Source of the DNA: Macrocystis pyrifera | Taxonomy: Eukaryota > Sar > Phaeophyceae > Laminariales > Laminariaceae | Assembly: GCA_031763025.1 (NCBI GenBank) | Contig: JASSKH010000010.1 | Coordinates: 7,953,427-8,017,426, forward strand | Direction of reading: 5' to 3' | DNA length: 64,000 nucleotides | Part shown: positions 23,001 through 31,591 of the stretch, piece by piece | Numbering within the stretch: position 1 is the stretch's first letter | How the letters are laid out: every line of letters begins with the position of its first letter | The notes under the pieces: model-generated | Database searches by the model: none | What the model was told of the DNA's origin: nothing | Seen by the model: only the letters and a program-made list of their open reading frames with translations | Program-made: the position numbers and the translations under genes

Positions 23001-25176
23001 AGTGCCGTATGCCAGTAAGGAATACGGTGATCCTGTAGTGTATTGAGATGCGATTTCGAACAGAAATAGTGTAGATCGCCTCGCATGCACGTCAATACCT
23101 CAGCATGGACGACCTTGTTCGGCAGCTTTAGCTTGAAATGATTACCGGGTTACCACGGACAGACAGTCGGATATTGATGGCTCGGCTCTCCAGGCAGCGA
23201 ACTACGCCCGGAACACTACGATAATGTTTTGGCATCTATTACCTTTTCGTCTTCTCGAACACACTATTGTCCGCCACTCCGACGCAGGGCGAGCGGCACC
23301 ATTGCCTCAGCATGATGAAAAACAAGCGCACAGATCCGGTCAAGGTGGTGTTCGGACGCCCGGACATCTGCGTGTACCTCCGACAAACATTCGCCAAGGC
23401 GGCGGAGGCGCCAGCCGCCAGAGCGGAAGGTGGACTCGACATCGCGACTCCTCTGATCGACATGGCCACCTCGACAAGAGACATTGCGAGAGCTACTGGG
23501 CAATCCGAACGGCAGGTGCGTGAGTACGACCACGCGTATGACTTTACGTACCACGGACCCGCAGTACGTACCACGGACTCGCAGTACGCTCGGTCGGGTT
23601 TCATTGATCCGGAATATGGTAGGGGTATGACGGTTGGCGATGGGCTAATTCGGGGAGTTGGTCCGACAGGATCAAGCATGCGAAGTATTGTAGTGTACGT
23701 CGTGCTGGGCATCGTGTGTACATGGCGGTTCGTGTTCCCAGCGTCTCACGACGTTTGGGTACAGCTACTCCTCGTTTTGCAACTCCGCGACACGGAACAG
23801 GCCCGTGCAATGTCCATTCCAGGTGTTCACGCGACTCACAATGCCGCAATAGTTGACGGTACCTGCTCCAAACAAAATGCGTGATGTTCCTCAGAGGTCA
23901 AAGCGCTTGGATTCCGATCAGAAGGTGTCTAAAGAAGAGCTCTTGAAGGCGGACACGACGGTTGTCGAATCCTGCAATCAACAGCGGGTAAGCGCTTGGG
24001 TCCGTGACATTGGTTTCGAAGCGTGTATGGACGTCTGCTACTAGGCAGCACATACTTTACAGCTATCTCTAAAACTGTTTTCGGACAAAACACAGACGCT
24101 TAAGTTCTGCCTATCGTTGTTCGAACAATACCGCAAACCGGAACTTTAATGAAGGAAACTGGGTATTTCCTTAGTTGAGCAAAACCGTTAGTCAGAAATA
24201 CAAGTGGTCTAAACAGGCTACCTCTTTCGTAGCACGCAACCCATGGCCAGGCAGTTATTGGTCAACCGACCAACATTGCGGAGCATGCCGAGCTTAGTCA
24301 CAGCACAGATTTTAGAGCACAGTCAACATGTATCTATGCAGTCAACGGATTAATCGGATCCTTCTATTGAATAAAGCGAAGTTCAGAAGCGTAGCACACA
24401 TATTCATACACTCACCATGCCCGAAATGCACCACATTGTGAATAATACAGCATTGCCTCACAGATTAACCATTTGTTGAGCCGGCATGGAATTCGATTTT
24501 TCACCTCTTCTACTCATTCAATAGTCTCACGTCAAACACGTCTCGCATTTGTTGATCATTGACTCAACGTACAGGCCAAGGGAGCGAAAGGCGTGGGAAC
24601 CCCCGACGGCATGTCTTCTCACCGCACATTCTCAGGCCGCCCGCTTCCGTGGCTCGTGCTCTACTGTGGTGCAAACCCTAAAGTCGAAGAGGTAAGCTAG
24701 AGAGCGACGAATTAGTATAGGAGTGGTGGCACCTTGCTCTTCGCATTGGTTGTCATAGGCACAGTCCTACATCGTGTACTACACGGATGAACCCGAGGAA
24801 GCTCGTACAGGGGATGTGAGTATCAGTTGGATAGGAGGGGTCATGCTGCGATGTGCTGGACCTCGCCATGATTGGTGCCGCGTGACGAGCTCCAATGCAT
24901 ACGATCGTCCGGAGCATACGTAGTACTGAGCTCATGTGAACACAGAAAACGGCATGAAATGCAAGCGCACACGTATGCGCCATATAGGAACTGTGTGTAC
25001 GAGTAGAAAAAAGCTCTACGCACGAGCGCGGTCACGTCCAATCTGCACATTTTCCTTTTTCGTGCATCGATGTCGTCTCGCATGTACCCTCGACGGACCA
25101 ACTTGACCAGGCCATCGCCAAAACGTGCGACGACGTTCACGTCACCTGGCAGAAGGAGTACTTCGGGGCCTGGTAA
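14005..25176 (+). CDS. Multi-exon ferric reductase / NADPH oxidase family gene (FRD-FAD-NAD)
   Basis: Membrane flavocytochrome moving electrons from NAD(P)H via FAD and two haems to extracellular ferric iron or oxygen (role from the family). I chained 17 GT-AG exons: 14005-14092, 14393-14577, 15916-16097, 17509-17654, 18717-18788, 19189-19284, about 19361-19433, 19772-19886, 20490-20544, 21234-21309, 21786-21855, 22647-22792, 23288-23515, 23895-23987, 24575-24691, 24759-24815 and 25111-25176. Phases agree throughout, but E7's borders were chosen partly to keep phase. This gives about 620 codons ending at TAA 25174. Seen: haem histidines spaced i+14 and i+13, HPFS (FAD), GAGITP and CGANP (nucleotide), and a C-terminal EYFGAW. 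No EF-hands were found. The usual GPYG motif is replaced. The N-terminal exons are not resolved. Whether it is an iron reductase or a superoxide-producing oxidase cannot be decided here. Confidence 0.85.
14393..14577 (+). CDS. Reductase exon E2 (membrane helix, first haem histidine)
   Basis: It runs from the acceptor in GTGTCTCGCCAG to the donor GTGAGT at 14578. It encodes a hydrophobic helix (VELVLLTGSRISAGVLYPSL and onward) and ends in FEPTHDVHT. The last His lies 14 residues before the His of E3's SLEH once the exons are joined, the spacing of haem ligands in this superfamily. Confidence 0.75.
15124..15234. mobile_element. MITE family 1, copy 3 (in reductase intron)
   Basis: The left end TATTAAGGGAGGCCATATTA is degenerate; the right end ATATGGACCCCCGTAATAG is well kept. 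It sits in the 1.34 kb intron between exons E2 and E3. Confidence 0.75.
15916..16097 (+). CDS. Reductase exon E3 (haem helix and next helix)
   Basis: A pyrimidine-rich tract ends in GGACAG and the donor is GTGTGA at 16098. It encodes FGYLTLMASLEHAILH, with the second haem histidine, and then a second hydrophobic helix GVIGCLLLLPIVLPM followed by KFDVLRTK. The preceding 1.34 kb intron contains an inverted-repeat MITE. Confidence 0.8.
17135..17362 (+). CDS. Possible 76-codon cassette exon in the reductase gene
   Basis: An open stretch with protein-like composition (FPMTNEDIDMDYAFESESS, then ILVNLTFLSAY) lies inside the intron between E3 and E4. Acceptor and donor give phase 0 at both ends, so it could be included or skipped without shifting frame. 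Skipping gives 58 residues between haem histidines (E3 EH to E4 MH), close to what I recall for the family; inclusion adds 76 residues to that loop. It may be an alternative exon, or intronic ORF sequence. Confidence 0.4.
17509..17654 (+). CDS. Reductase exon E4 (second haem pair)
   Basis: The acceptor is ACACGCAG and the donor GTGAGT at 17655. It encodes KAMHLLFMPLLVALCFH, with two histidines 13 residues apart as in the second haem helix of NOX proteins. It then encodes HFRFVGSILLVWYILDRLYF, which leads into the FAD domain. Confidence 0.85.
18303..18320. repeat. Short (TA)n in a reductase intron
   Basis: Nine TA dinucleotides inside the 1.06 kb intron between E4 and E5. Confidence 0.8.
18717..18788 (+). 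CDS. Reductase exon E5 (start of FAD domain)
   Basis: A 72-nt exon between CACTCAG and GTAAGT. It encodes HPVFEAVGRGTMVVLDLP, a beta-strand-rich start of the FAD-binding barrel. Its first base completes the codon split at the end of E4 (phase 2). Confidence 0.8.
19189..19284 (+). CDS. Reductase exon E6 (FAD-binding HPFS motif)
   Basis: It lies between CCCTCAG and the donor GTAACG at 19285. It encodes FQAGSYVYVN, then SPMISRSEWHPFSI, the diagnostic FAD-binding segment of ferric reductases and NADPH oxidases. Reading through the donor meets TAA at once, so an intron is required. Confidence 0.88.
19361..19433 (+). CDS. Reductase exon E7 (borders uncertain)
   Basis: An ORF here reads GEDYFGFQFFTTISDCG, fitting the strand that precedes the GDWT motif of E8. 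A start at 19361 and an end at 19433 keep phase on both sides, but the acceptor lacks a pyrimidine tract. A start at 19325, giving a 40-bp intron, is also possible. Confidence 0.4.
19772..19886 (+). CDS. Reductase exon E8 (GDWT; site where GPYG is expected)
   Basis: The acceptor is CCCACTAG and the donor GTAAGG at 19887. It encodes GDWTQELFHLGLEQPRLPLW and then ITAAQPSLMEKSIYYDN. The GDWT segment and the YYDN end match the superfamily. Where most members have Gly-Pro-Tyr-Gly for nucleotide binding, this copy has AAQP. Confidence 0.78.
20490..20544 (+). CDS. Reductase exon E9 (NAD(P)H-binding GAGITP)
   Basis: A 55-nt exon between TTGCATCAG and GTGAGG. It encodes IVLVCTGAGITPAVSIIE, equivalent to the GGIGVTP loop that binds the nicotinamide nucleotide. 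Its phase joins E8 (phase 1) to E10 (phase 2). Confidence 0.85.
21234..21309 (+). CDS. Reductase exon E10 (NAD domain strand)
   Basis: It lies between TGTGTTCAG and GTGAGG at 21310. It encodes KRKNIHLLWMSRDGGMVALF, matching the hxLxWxxRD strand and helix after the GGIG loop in this family. It ends in phase 0. Confidence 0.82.
21786..21855 (+). CDS. Reductase exon E11 (NAD domain, variable 3' end)
   Basis: The acceptor is CGATTCAG. It encodes GVNDVTVLVLSSAPPETAST, like the strand after the WxxRD helix. Donors at 21856 (GTGAAC), 21909 (GTAAAA) and 21942 (GTGAGC) all leave phase 1, and the frame stays open and hydrophilic to 21989. The exon could therefore be longer than given. Confidence 0.6.
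22613..22690 (+). repeat. 39-bp in-frame tandem duplication at E12
   Basis: Two copies of a 39-bp unit (22613-22651 and 22652-22690) differ at two bases. In the exon frame each encodes 13 residues (GPIRAEKAGDSV and GPIRAKKAGDSV). Each copy carries a usable splice acceptor. Confidence 0.85.
22647..22792 (+). CDS. Reductase exon E12 (hydrophilic insert, duplicated acceptor)
   Basis: The exon ends at a strong donor, GTGAGT at 22793, in phase 0. Two copies of the acceptor GCGATTCAG lie 39 bp apart (exon start 22647 or 22686), both phase-compatible, inside a 39-bp tandem duplication. The insert is rich in Asp, Ser and Pro (NGDDDADLDTLPPRPP), probably a flexible loop in the NAD domain. Confidence 0.55.
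23288..23515 (+). CDS. Reductase exon E13 (GRPD segment)
   Basis: It follows a pyrimidine-rich tract ending CGACGCAG; the donor is GTGCGT at 23516. It encodes KRTDPVKVVFGRPDICVYLR, the FGRPD signature in the distal half of the nucleotide-binding domain, and then an Ala-rich and Thr-rich region. 76 codons, phase 0 at both ends. Confidence 0.72.
23895..23987 (+). CDS. Reductase exon E14 (charged linker)
   Basis: 31 codons between TTCCTCAG and GTAAGC. Product segment RLDSDQKVSKEELLKADTTV, then VESCNQQR. The charged sequence looks like a surface insertion. Phase 0 at both ends. Confidence 0.65.
24575..24691 (+). CDS. Reductase exon E15 (CGANP motif)
   Basis: 39 codons between GTACAG and GTAAGC. 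It encodes RPLPWLVLYCGANPKVEE, equivalent to the CGP motif near the C-terminus of the nucleotide-binding domain. Phase 0 at both ends. Confidence 0.78.
24759..24815 (+). CDS. Reductase exon E16
   Basis: 19 codons between TGTCATAG and GTGAGT at 24816. It encodes AQSYIVYYTDEPEEARTGD, and phase is kept. Without splicing the frame continues to a TAG near 24922. Confidence 0.55.
25111..25176 (+). CDS. Reductase terminal exon E17
   Basis: It encodes AIAKTCDDVHVTWQKEYFGA followed by W and TAA (25174-25176). Ending in an aromatic residue after a basic and acidic strand is usual for this family, where the terminal aromatic stacks on FAD. Acceptor CTTGACCAG; the preceding 295-bp intron has a pyrimidine-rich 3' half. 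Confidence 0.72.
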   Translation, partial: AIAKTCDDVHVTWQKEYFGAW

Positions 25177-26860
25177 ATACAACTGACTGGCCACTTCAAC
25201 CACGCGATATAGAGCAACATTTCTAGCCGCACACCGCGCACCCCTACGGGGACTGCACGGGAAGAACAGGGGTCAGATACCTAAAACTTGTTGTCGCGCG
25301 TTTGGCTTGCATCTTCTCCAGGTAATTTTGATTTTGATTTCGGGGGGTCGTAAGTTTCGTGTCTGGTAGCGCTCTCATATGCCACTGTTCTTCCGGCGGG
25401 GGTTGATGCGTCTGTGGTGATTGTTTGTGCGTGTTACTTTTTCTTTGTTTACGGTACGTATTTCGTCTGTAGCCGCGTGATCAGCCGCGTAGTTTCGCGA
25501 ACCATCGTCTTGGTTCACCGCACTGGAGTGAGAATCGTGCGTATTATTGAAAAAACGAGGGTGACGCGGGAGAAACCTACGGTGTAAGACGCAAGATTAT
25601 ACCCTCCCCTTTGAGATTGCTGTCAGAGGCGATTTTGTTTTAGCAGCGAGGGGGTACGGGTGCTCCCTACGGCTAGGGTGCACACAACATAGGTTTTCGC
25701 TCCTCATTTGAGAAGAAGTAGAACCGTATGTAATGGGTATTGCACGAAATGTACCGGAAAATCAAACCAAACTAAACTAATTTGGCTTAGCGGACACAGG
25801 CAATCAGAAGCCGTTATATCAAAATGCCCTATTCCTTTCGCAGCGTGTGTCCCCACTCAATGACAACGATCGTGCTTGAAAGAGCTCGTCGATACCCTTT
25901 GAAAGACGCATCGCTCGGCATAGGCCTTCGCTCCGTTGTCGACAACCTGCTCATGGATGTTCGCCCCTGGGATTTTGGGTGTCATGCAGTGCGGTTCCCT
26001 CGGGTGACGTAGGGCAAAATGTCTAAGCACGGTAAAACACTAGCAGCGCACGCGTAGGGAAAGGCACTCTATATGACCTCTACTTTTTTGTACACTCGTT
26101 GACAATTGCTTTCGCGTCAATGCTTCGTGGCCCCATAAGCAGGATTGCAATGTTTTGCGATCGTTTCTCGTCAAAGAGTCGTTACTTAACCATTGTCTTC
26201 GCAGGCAAAGCGAGCGTAGATTCTTAGACGTCCATACAAAACCTCGAACACCTCTCACGGCATTCCACGTACGACGACACACGGAATTTTCAAATGATAC
26301 CTGCTATACCGTGTACAGGGTCCATGGCGTGTAGGTCTGGCCTGATTTACCTGTAGTACGTATGTGCTCGAACTACTCGATTTCGTCGGGACGTCATCTG
26401 AATTTTAGTTCATACCCATTTCGTACCTACAACAAACAGTAGTTCGACCATTGGGCTGTACTTTCATTCTTTGTCACCCTCACCCAGGTGTTTTGGGTGA
26501 CTTACCAAATATAGTGCATAACTCAAGTGCACCCTTACCATAGCTCCCGTCTGCAGTCAAAACAGCAGTTTACACCACCGCCGCGATATATTGGTTTCGG
26601 TTTCGTTTCCGCGGTGCTTAATTTATGCCTTCGAGACCCCGAGCGAACAACCGAAATCGCGCCCATGTTTTGTGTTATCAGCCGTCTACGAGTAGGGGGA
26701 GCGTCCGGCAGTAAGGGTAGGATCACGTTGTGCTCGTGTCGTGCGACTCCTTTCATCGTAACTGGGACACAAGCGTGCATCATCGCGCAATCAAGGACGT
26801 TACTGTAAACGCCACTTCGTTGGGGTCAAGGTTGCCACTTGAAGCCCCAGGAGGGTTTGA
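25177..26860. other. Intergenic region downstream of the reductase gene
   Basis: No family recognised. ORFs at 25824-26012 (+) and 26535-26783 (-) have mildly protein-like composition but no domain. No clear polyadenylation signal was identified. Confidence 0.4.
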
Positions 26861-27466
26861 CAGGGATCTACACTATTTGGACTTACCGTGGGTCGCCGTG
26901 GGGCTCGCGACGCGGCATACCACGGGCGTCCTCACGGCATACCGCGGCATGACAAGGTAACGCATGGCACGCCGTATAATGCCGTAGGATGCCATGTGCT
27001 GTACCATGCCCCTTTATCCACGGTGCGCCATTGCAAGCCCCCCATTTATTCCACGGCGACCACCACGGCGACCCCCGCGTCCACTCCCACAGTATACGAC
27101 GGCAAGGCCCACGTCACGTAAGAAGTACACCCACGGCTTGCCTTGGCAACCCCCACGCCATACCACGAAACTCCATCCGGCAACCCCCACCAGAAGGCGC
27201 ACGGCATACCATGGTAAACCCCATGGAGATCCCCACGGCACCCCCCACGGTGATCCCCACGGCAACCCCCATGGCGTTCCCCACGGTACACCGCTAAAAA
27301 CCCCACAACAACCCATGGTCATCTCCACGGGACGCCACGGCCACTCCCATAGCATCCCATGGTAATCTCTACCGTACGCCACGGCAACCCCCACGACACT
27401 CCATGGCAACCTCACCCCCCAATGGCACGCTGTGGGAGTTACCCCGGGATTATATGTATATGGGCC
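26861..27466. mobile_element. CCATGGCATGCC foldback element, copy B (largest)
   Basis: It starts CAGGGATCTACACTATTTGG, like the termini of copies C and D, and runs through about 550 bp of CCACGG, CCCCCACGGCA and CATACC units. The right end is less clear; GATTATATGTATATGGGCC near 27448-27466 resembles the other terminus. No target-site duplication was found. Confidence 0.7.
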
Positions 27467-30400
27467 TCGCTGCATGACATGGAGTGTCGTACTCTTCACC
27501 CGCGACCGCTAGGCGCCTGGACGACGAATTAGTGGTGGCGATCGAAATTTGCGCGAGTGGAGTGACAAGTAGGAGACATCGAAGCTAGGGGCGGGTGGGT
27601 CGGCGCATACACGGTCACGCTTCACGACGTGGTGTACTTCGATTAGGAACGCACCCACTGCGTAGAGCTTCGGCCGGGACACACCCATCGCGCCCTGCAC
27701 ATGACGACCGGTTGCCGTTTGTACATTCTCCGCGTGCACGACCGCCGCGGCCGTAAACCACGATAACCTCAGCCGCCCGACCTTCCCCGATCTACGTCGT
27801 GCCATGCCTCCGCTCTCGGATTAGATATATTTCCTACTCCTGTTAGACTCGCTTGTTCACCAGGGCCTCATTTTACGGAAACCTCTCCTAAACACCCCCA
27901 CGCCAACGGCACGACGTATAGAATGATGTACTCACAACGCATCCGAAGCACCCAAAGATGAAACCTATAACATCAGCAGCCCTTATCATGGCGTCGCTGC
28001 TGCACAAACTAGATTTAGCCCGCTTTCAACTGCAGTAGTATTGCGTATATGCACTGCATGGCATGTACGTCCGTATCGTCAAGCAAGTTAGATATATATC
28101 TGGTATCTCCAAGAGAATATACTTGAGTACATGTACAAGGTGTCAACACGTAAGTCAGGGAGAACGCATATCTTGACTACCCCTCCGGCACCAGTACAGT
28201 TTTGTACTAGTTAGGGTGGAAACAACATATGTAGTCTACGCGGGGTCATGTGTCTGATATCCCTGAATAACTGCGTGTCTCGCTGTTATTTCTGTTGGAA
28301 CGAATTGTTAGGGCCGTCCTTTGTTTCGAGGCGTGCACACACACGCGTTTACTCCCTCCAAAGAGGATGGGAACGGCACCAGGCTTCTCGTGTGCATTCG
28401 TTCCGTTACATAAAACAGTGTAAAAGAGCGTTATTCGGCATCGCCAGATCAATTATGAATATGAGTAGTACGCACGTTAGTTGATCTATGTGCACCAAAT
28501 GTGACCATACTAGTTCCCGTTCGGTCGAGCCGTTCCGTCGTTTCAAAGAAGAAAAAGGTGTGGAACACTCTGACCTATTCGCACGTACATACAAGGCGCT
28601 TCGCTCCGCGGGCGGCCTACGCCGCCCGCCACGCTCGCTCAGGAAGGAAAAGTACATCAGACTATGCGAAGCGGTTTAGAGGTCCATGATTGAATATTGT
28701 TTTTGCATCACTGTTACAGTAGTTACAAACTGGCGACTTGGTAGTGCCTAGAGTCCCGCCGCCATGTTTGAAGAGAAAACAGCTCGGACACCACATACCC
28801 TTCGCGTCGCGGGCGATTTTCCGCTACGCTCGCTCACATTTCGTACGTACGTACGTACATACCCCCGGTAGGGTACTTATTTTCTTCTTTCGATGTGCTC
28901 TGTGTCTGTACTCGTACGTACGAAAGATAAAGCACAGCACGGCACAGCAATACAGCAACAAAAAAGGAGAATGACACCTAAAATGTTCGAAAGAAAAAAA
29001 ATCCCCGTCCCTTTTCGTGTGTAATAATTTACTATTTATACCTGATTGGAACACCTTCAACCGGTCAAGAAGATAAAGAAAGAAAAGGTCGAACAGCAAG
29101 ATCTTCTCTCTCTCAGCCTCGTACGCCGCCCGCCCCCTTCGCGACCAACTCGCCATCGGTTCGGTCCGGGTAAAGCTTCGCATTGTAGGCGTGAACATAT
29201 CACTGTGGAGACTTTGAGTTATGTAGCGAACCCCACAAGGTGTCAGACTACCACAAACGTAGCAACGTTCCACGCCTGTGAAAACGAAATATACTTTGTA
29301 CGCTTTTGTCCGACAGTATACGGATCACTTGGATGGGTACCGTATATGACATTGTATATATCACACTCCTGGTGATAATATTTCGCGTTGTGGAGTGTTA
29401 GGACCAGGGGTTGTATACCGTGGGCGTGTGGTGTACGCCGTGCCCGCGGTGAAAAAGTGGGTGGTCGTCTGGGATATCAGATTATCACTCCCCCCGGGTG
29501 CTATACGGTCGAGGAGAAAAGACAAAGAGTAGGACTGATCGCACGGGGTTCAAACTACATTCGTCATTCAGCAACTAGAGATTACAAAGAGTAGCGAAGC
29601 AACAACACGTTGAAAGCACTAACTACCCTCACCGTCCACCACGCAGCAACGCACACAAATTGACGACAGTCATAATAAATAACCTGCCACGCGAGTACCT
29701 AGCGAGAGGTATACACTATCTTCTTATTAGGCGTATGAAATGGACATTTTGCGACGCGGCGACTATTTTTAACACGTACGTGCTCAACATCGCGGCCTTG
29801 CTTCGGTATTCCGAGAGCCAGATTGTTCGACGACAACACACGGATTGAGTCAAGGGTTTGAGCGGAAGAATGCTCTGTCTGGGATGAGATGCTTTGCACA
29901 ACGCGCCGCAACGGCGGCGATGGACTATATATATAATTGTAGGAAACGACCCGTCTGGTGATGACTATGGGGCAAATCCTCAGGGGGTGGGGTGTGCCCC
30001 GGGCGATACCTCTGGTGGTCGTCAAGGGTGAGAATATTTGCCACCCCGGTGGTATACTGGGGGGGATGTGGTATGATGAGGTGTGCTACACACTGCCATA
30101 TACCACAGCAGTGTTGTTCGGTATCGCAAGACACCTGGAGTGTGCCACATCGAATGCCATGTACTTCATCGACGGTAGTTTCGTCTACACGTCCCGACAG
30201 GAGTCTCCGGGTCACATGGTTGAAGCCGAACCACATTAGAATAGTAGCTCCAGGTCTTGACGTCGGTGCCTGAAACAAGGAAGGACCAGCATTTATACAT
30301 GGCTATATTCACCGTTGCATTCGATATAGGCTTCTGCATGGACTCCTTTTTATAGGTGTGGTCTGCATTGCTGTCTGGCTGGCTGTATTGGGTGCGGTTT

Positions 30401-31254
30401 TGGCGTAGGTAAGTTCGTTCCATGTATGTGTTGTCATGATTCGTCTTTCCCCCTTTTCGAGCATTTATTTATCGGGGTATCTCCCTCCCCTTCACATGGT
30501 GTGGTGTACACATTTTGACCCAGGCTCTCACCCGGGGGATCGTTCTGACGTTCATGGATATTTCTAGGCTATTCGCAATATGAGCATCGGAGTATTTTCT
30601 GTTATTATTTGTTTCTTGCACTTTGTGTCATCTCGCATTTTTCTTTTGTTTTTTTTTTTTCGTGTTTTGTTTTCGTTTCTTTCTTTTGCTGCGTTCCATT
30701 TCTTTGCTGCCCTTCAATGGACTTTGGTCGCTGGCGTGTGCATGCATGCGCCGGTACCTTGTTACCAACATTAACCAAATTTCCTGAACAACCTACCAAC
30801 CTGAAAATCCGAACGCACGTATTACAGAAGGTGCTCAGGTCCGGATGGGATGAGGACTACTGCTGTGCCTGATGTCAAGGGTCTAATTGGGAGCAAATTG
30901 TGTCGAAAATTGAAACAGTGTTCTGTCTGGCAGCAAGACCGTAACGCAGCATTGGTTTCATCGTGGCGCTGTGTAATACCGTATACCAACCAGTCAGTTT
31001 TTATGGAGCAGGTGTCGTAAATACTTGTTCATATATAAAACATATAGAACGCATGGTTGACAAGCGTACGACGAAGGTACGCGTAATGGTTGAACACATG
31101 AAATGATAGTAAAAGGTGCAAGGACTGAGAATACGAATACGACGCACGAAGAGAAAAGTACACGGCATCGAACACGCATAGCACAGCTTCTACTACTGCT
31201 GCAGGGACGAATATGGTTTGAGTGGACAGGTATCTAAACCCGGTCATAGCTACG
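27467..31254. other. Gene-poor region with anonymous ORFs
   Basis: ORFs with somewhat protein-like composition are at 27509-27805 (-, 98 codons, basic start) and 29958-30239 (+). Low-complexity features include CGTACGTACG near 28850 and a T-rich stretch near 30645. No domains recognised. Confidence 0.4.
29958..30239 (+). CDS. Anonymous ORF, 93 codons
   Basis: A complete ORF with mixed composition (MGQILRGWGVPRAIPLVVVK, later CATSNAMYFIDGSFVYTSRQ). No family recognised. It may be an exon, a small gene or chance; an ORF on the opposite strand overlaps. Confidence 0.22.
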   Translation: MMTMGQILRGWGVPRAIPLVVVKGENICHPGGILGGMWYDEVCYTLPYTTAVLFGIARHLECATSNAMYFIDGSFVYTSRQESPGHMVEAEPH

Positions 31255-31430
31255 GCTTCCGCTCGTTCTCCCCCCCGACCTAAGGTGGGCCGACGGTGTC
31301 CACCAGGATTACCTGCAACGACCTAGCCGCACCCACACCGGCATCGAGCCTCAGGCTCGGTAGTGAGAGAACCCTGCGTGGTCTGGCTGGTGCACTCGTC
31401 ACTGCAAAGAATCGCGTGTTTTGGTGGTGT
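31255..31430 (+). mobile_element. LINE 5' UTR fragment
   Basis: Similar to 47835-47975 upstream of the endonuclease ORF (GGTGGGCCGA, CACCAGGA, ACCTGCAACG, then GGTCTGGCTGGTG and CGCGTG). It is the only second copy of the 5' end in the window. Confidence 0.65.
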
Positions 31431-31439
31431 TTGTGCTCT

Positions 31440-31560
31440 TCGCAGTAAACCATCCTGTCTACCCCGTCGACATCCAGCGCACATCAGTGTACGTGCCGAT
31501 TATTCACCTCTATGTAGAGAGGTACAATGAATGTGGTCACTAAACAGCGCCACGTAAATG
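31440..31560 (-). mobile_element. LINE 3' UTR fragment
   Basis: Minus-oriented tail segment: TCTACCCCGTCGACATCCAG, then TGCCGATTATTCA and GGTCACTAAACAGCG. Confidence 0.65.
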
Positions 31561-31591
31561 CTACGTTGTTCCGTATGCAGTAAGCAATGCT

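Noticed and set aside
27014..27499. 161-codon Gly/Trp/Val-rich minus-strand ORF
   Set aside because: It is translation of the CCACGG repeats of foldback copy B; the repetitive composition has no protein meaning.
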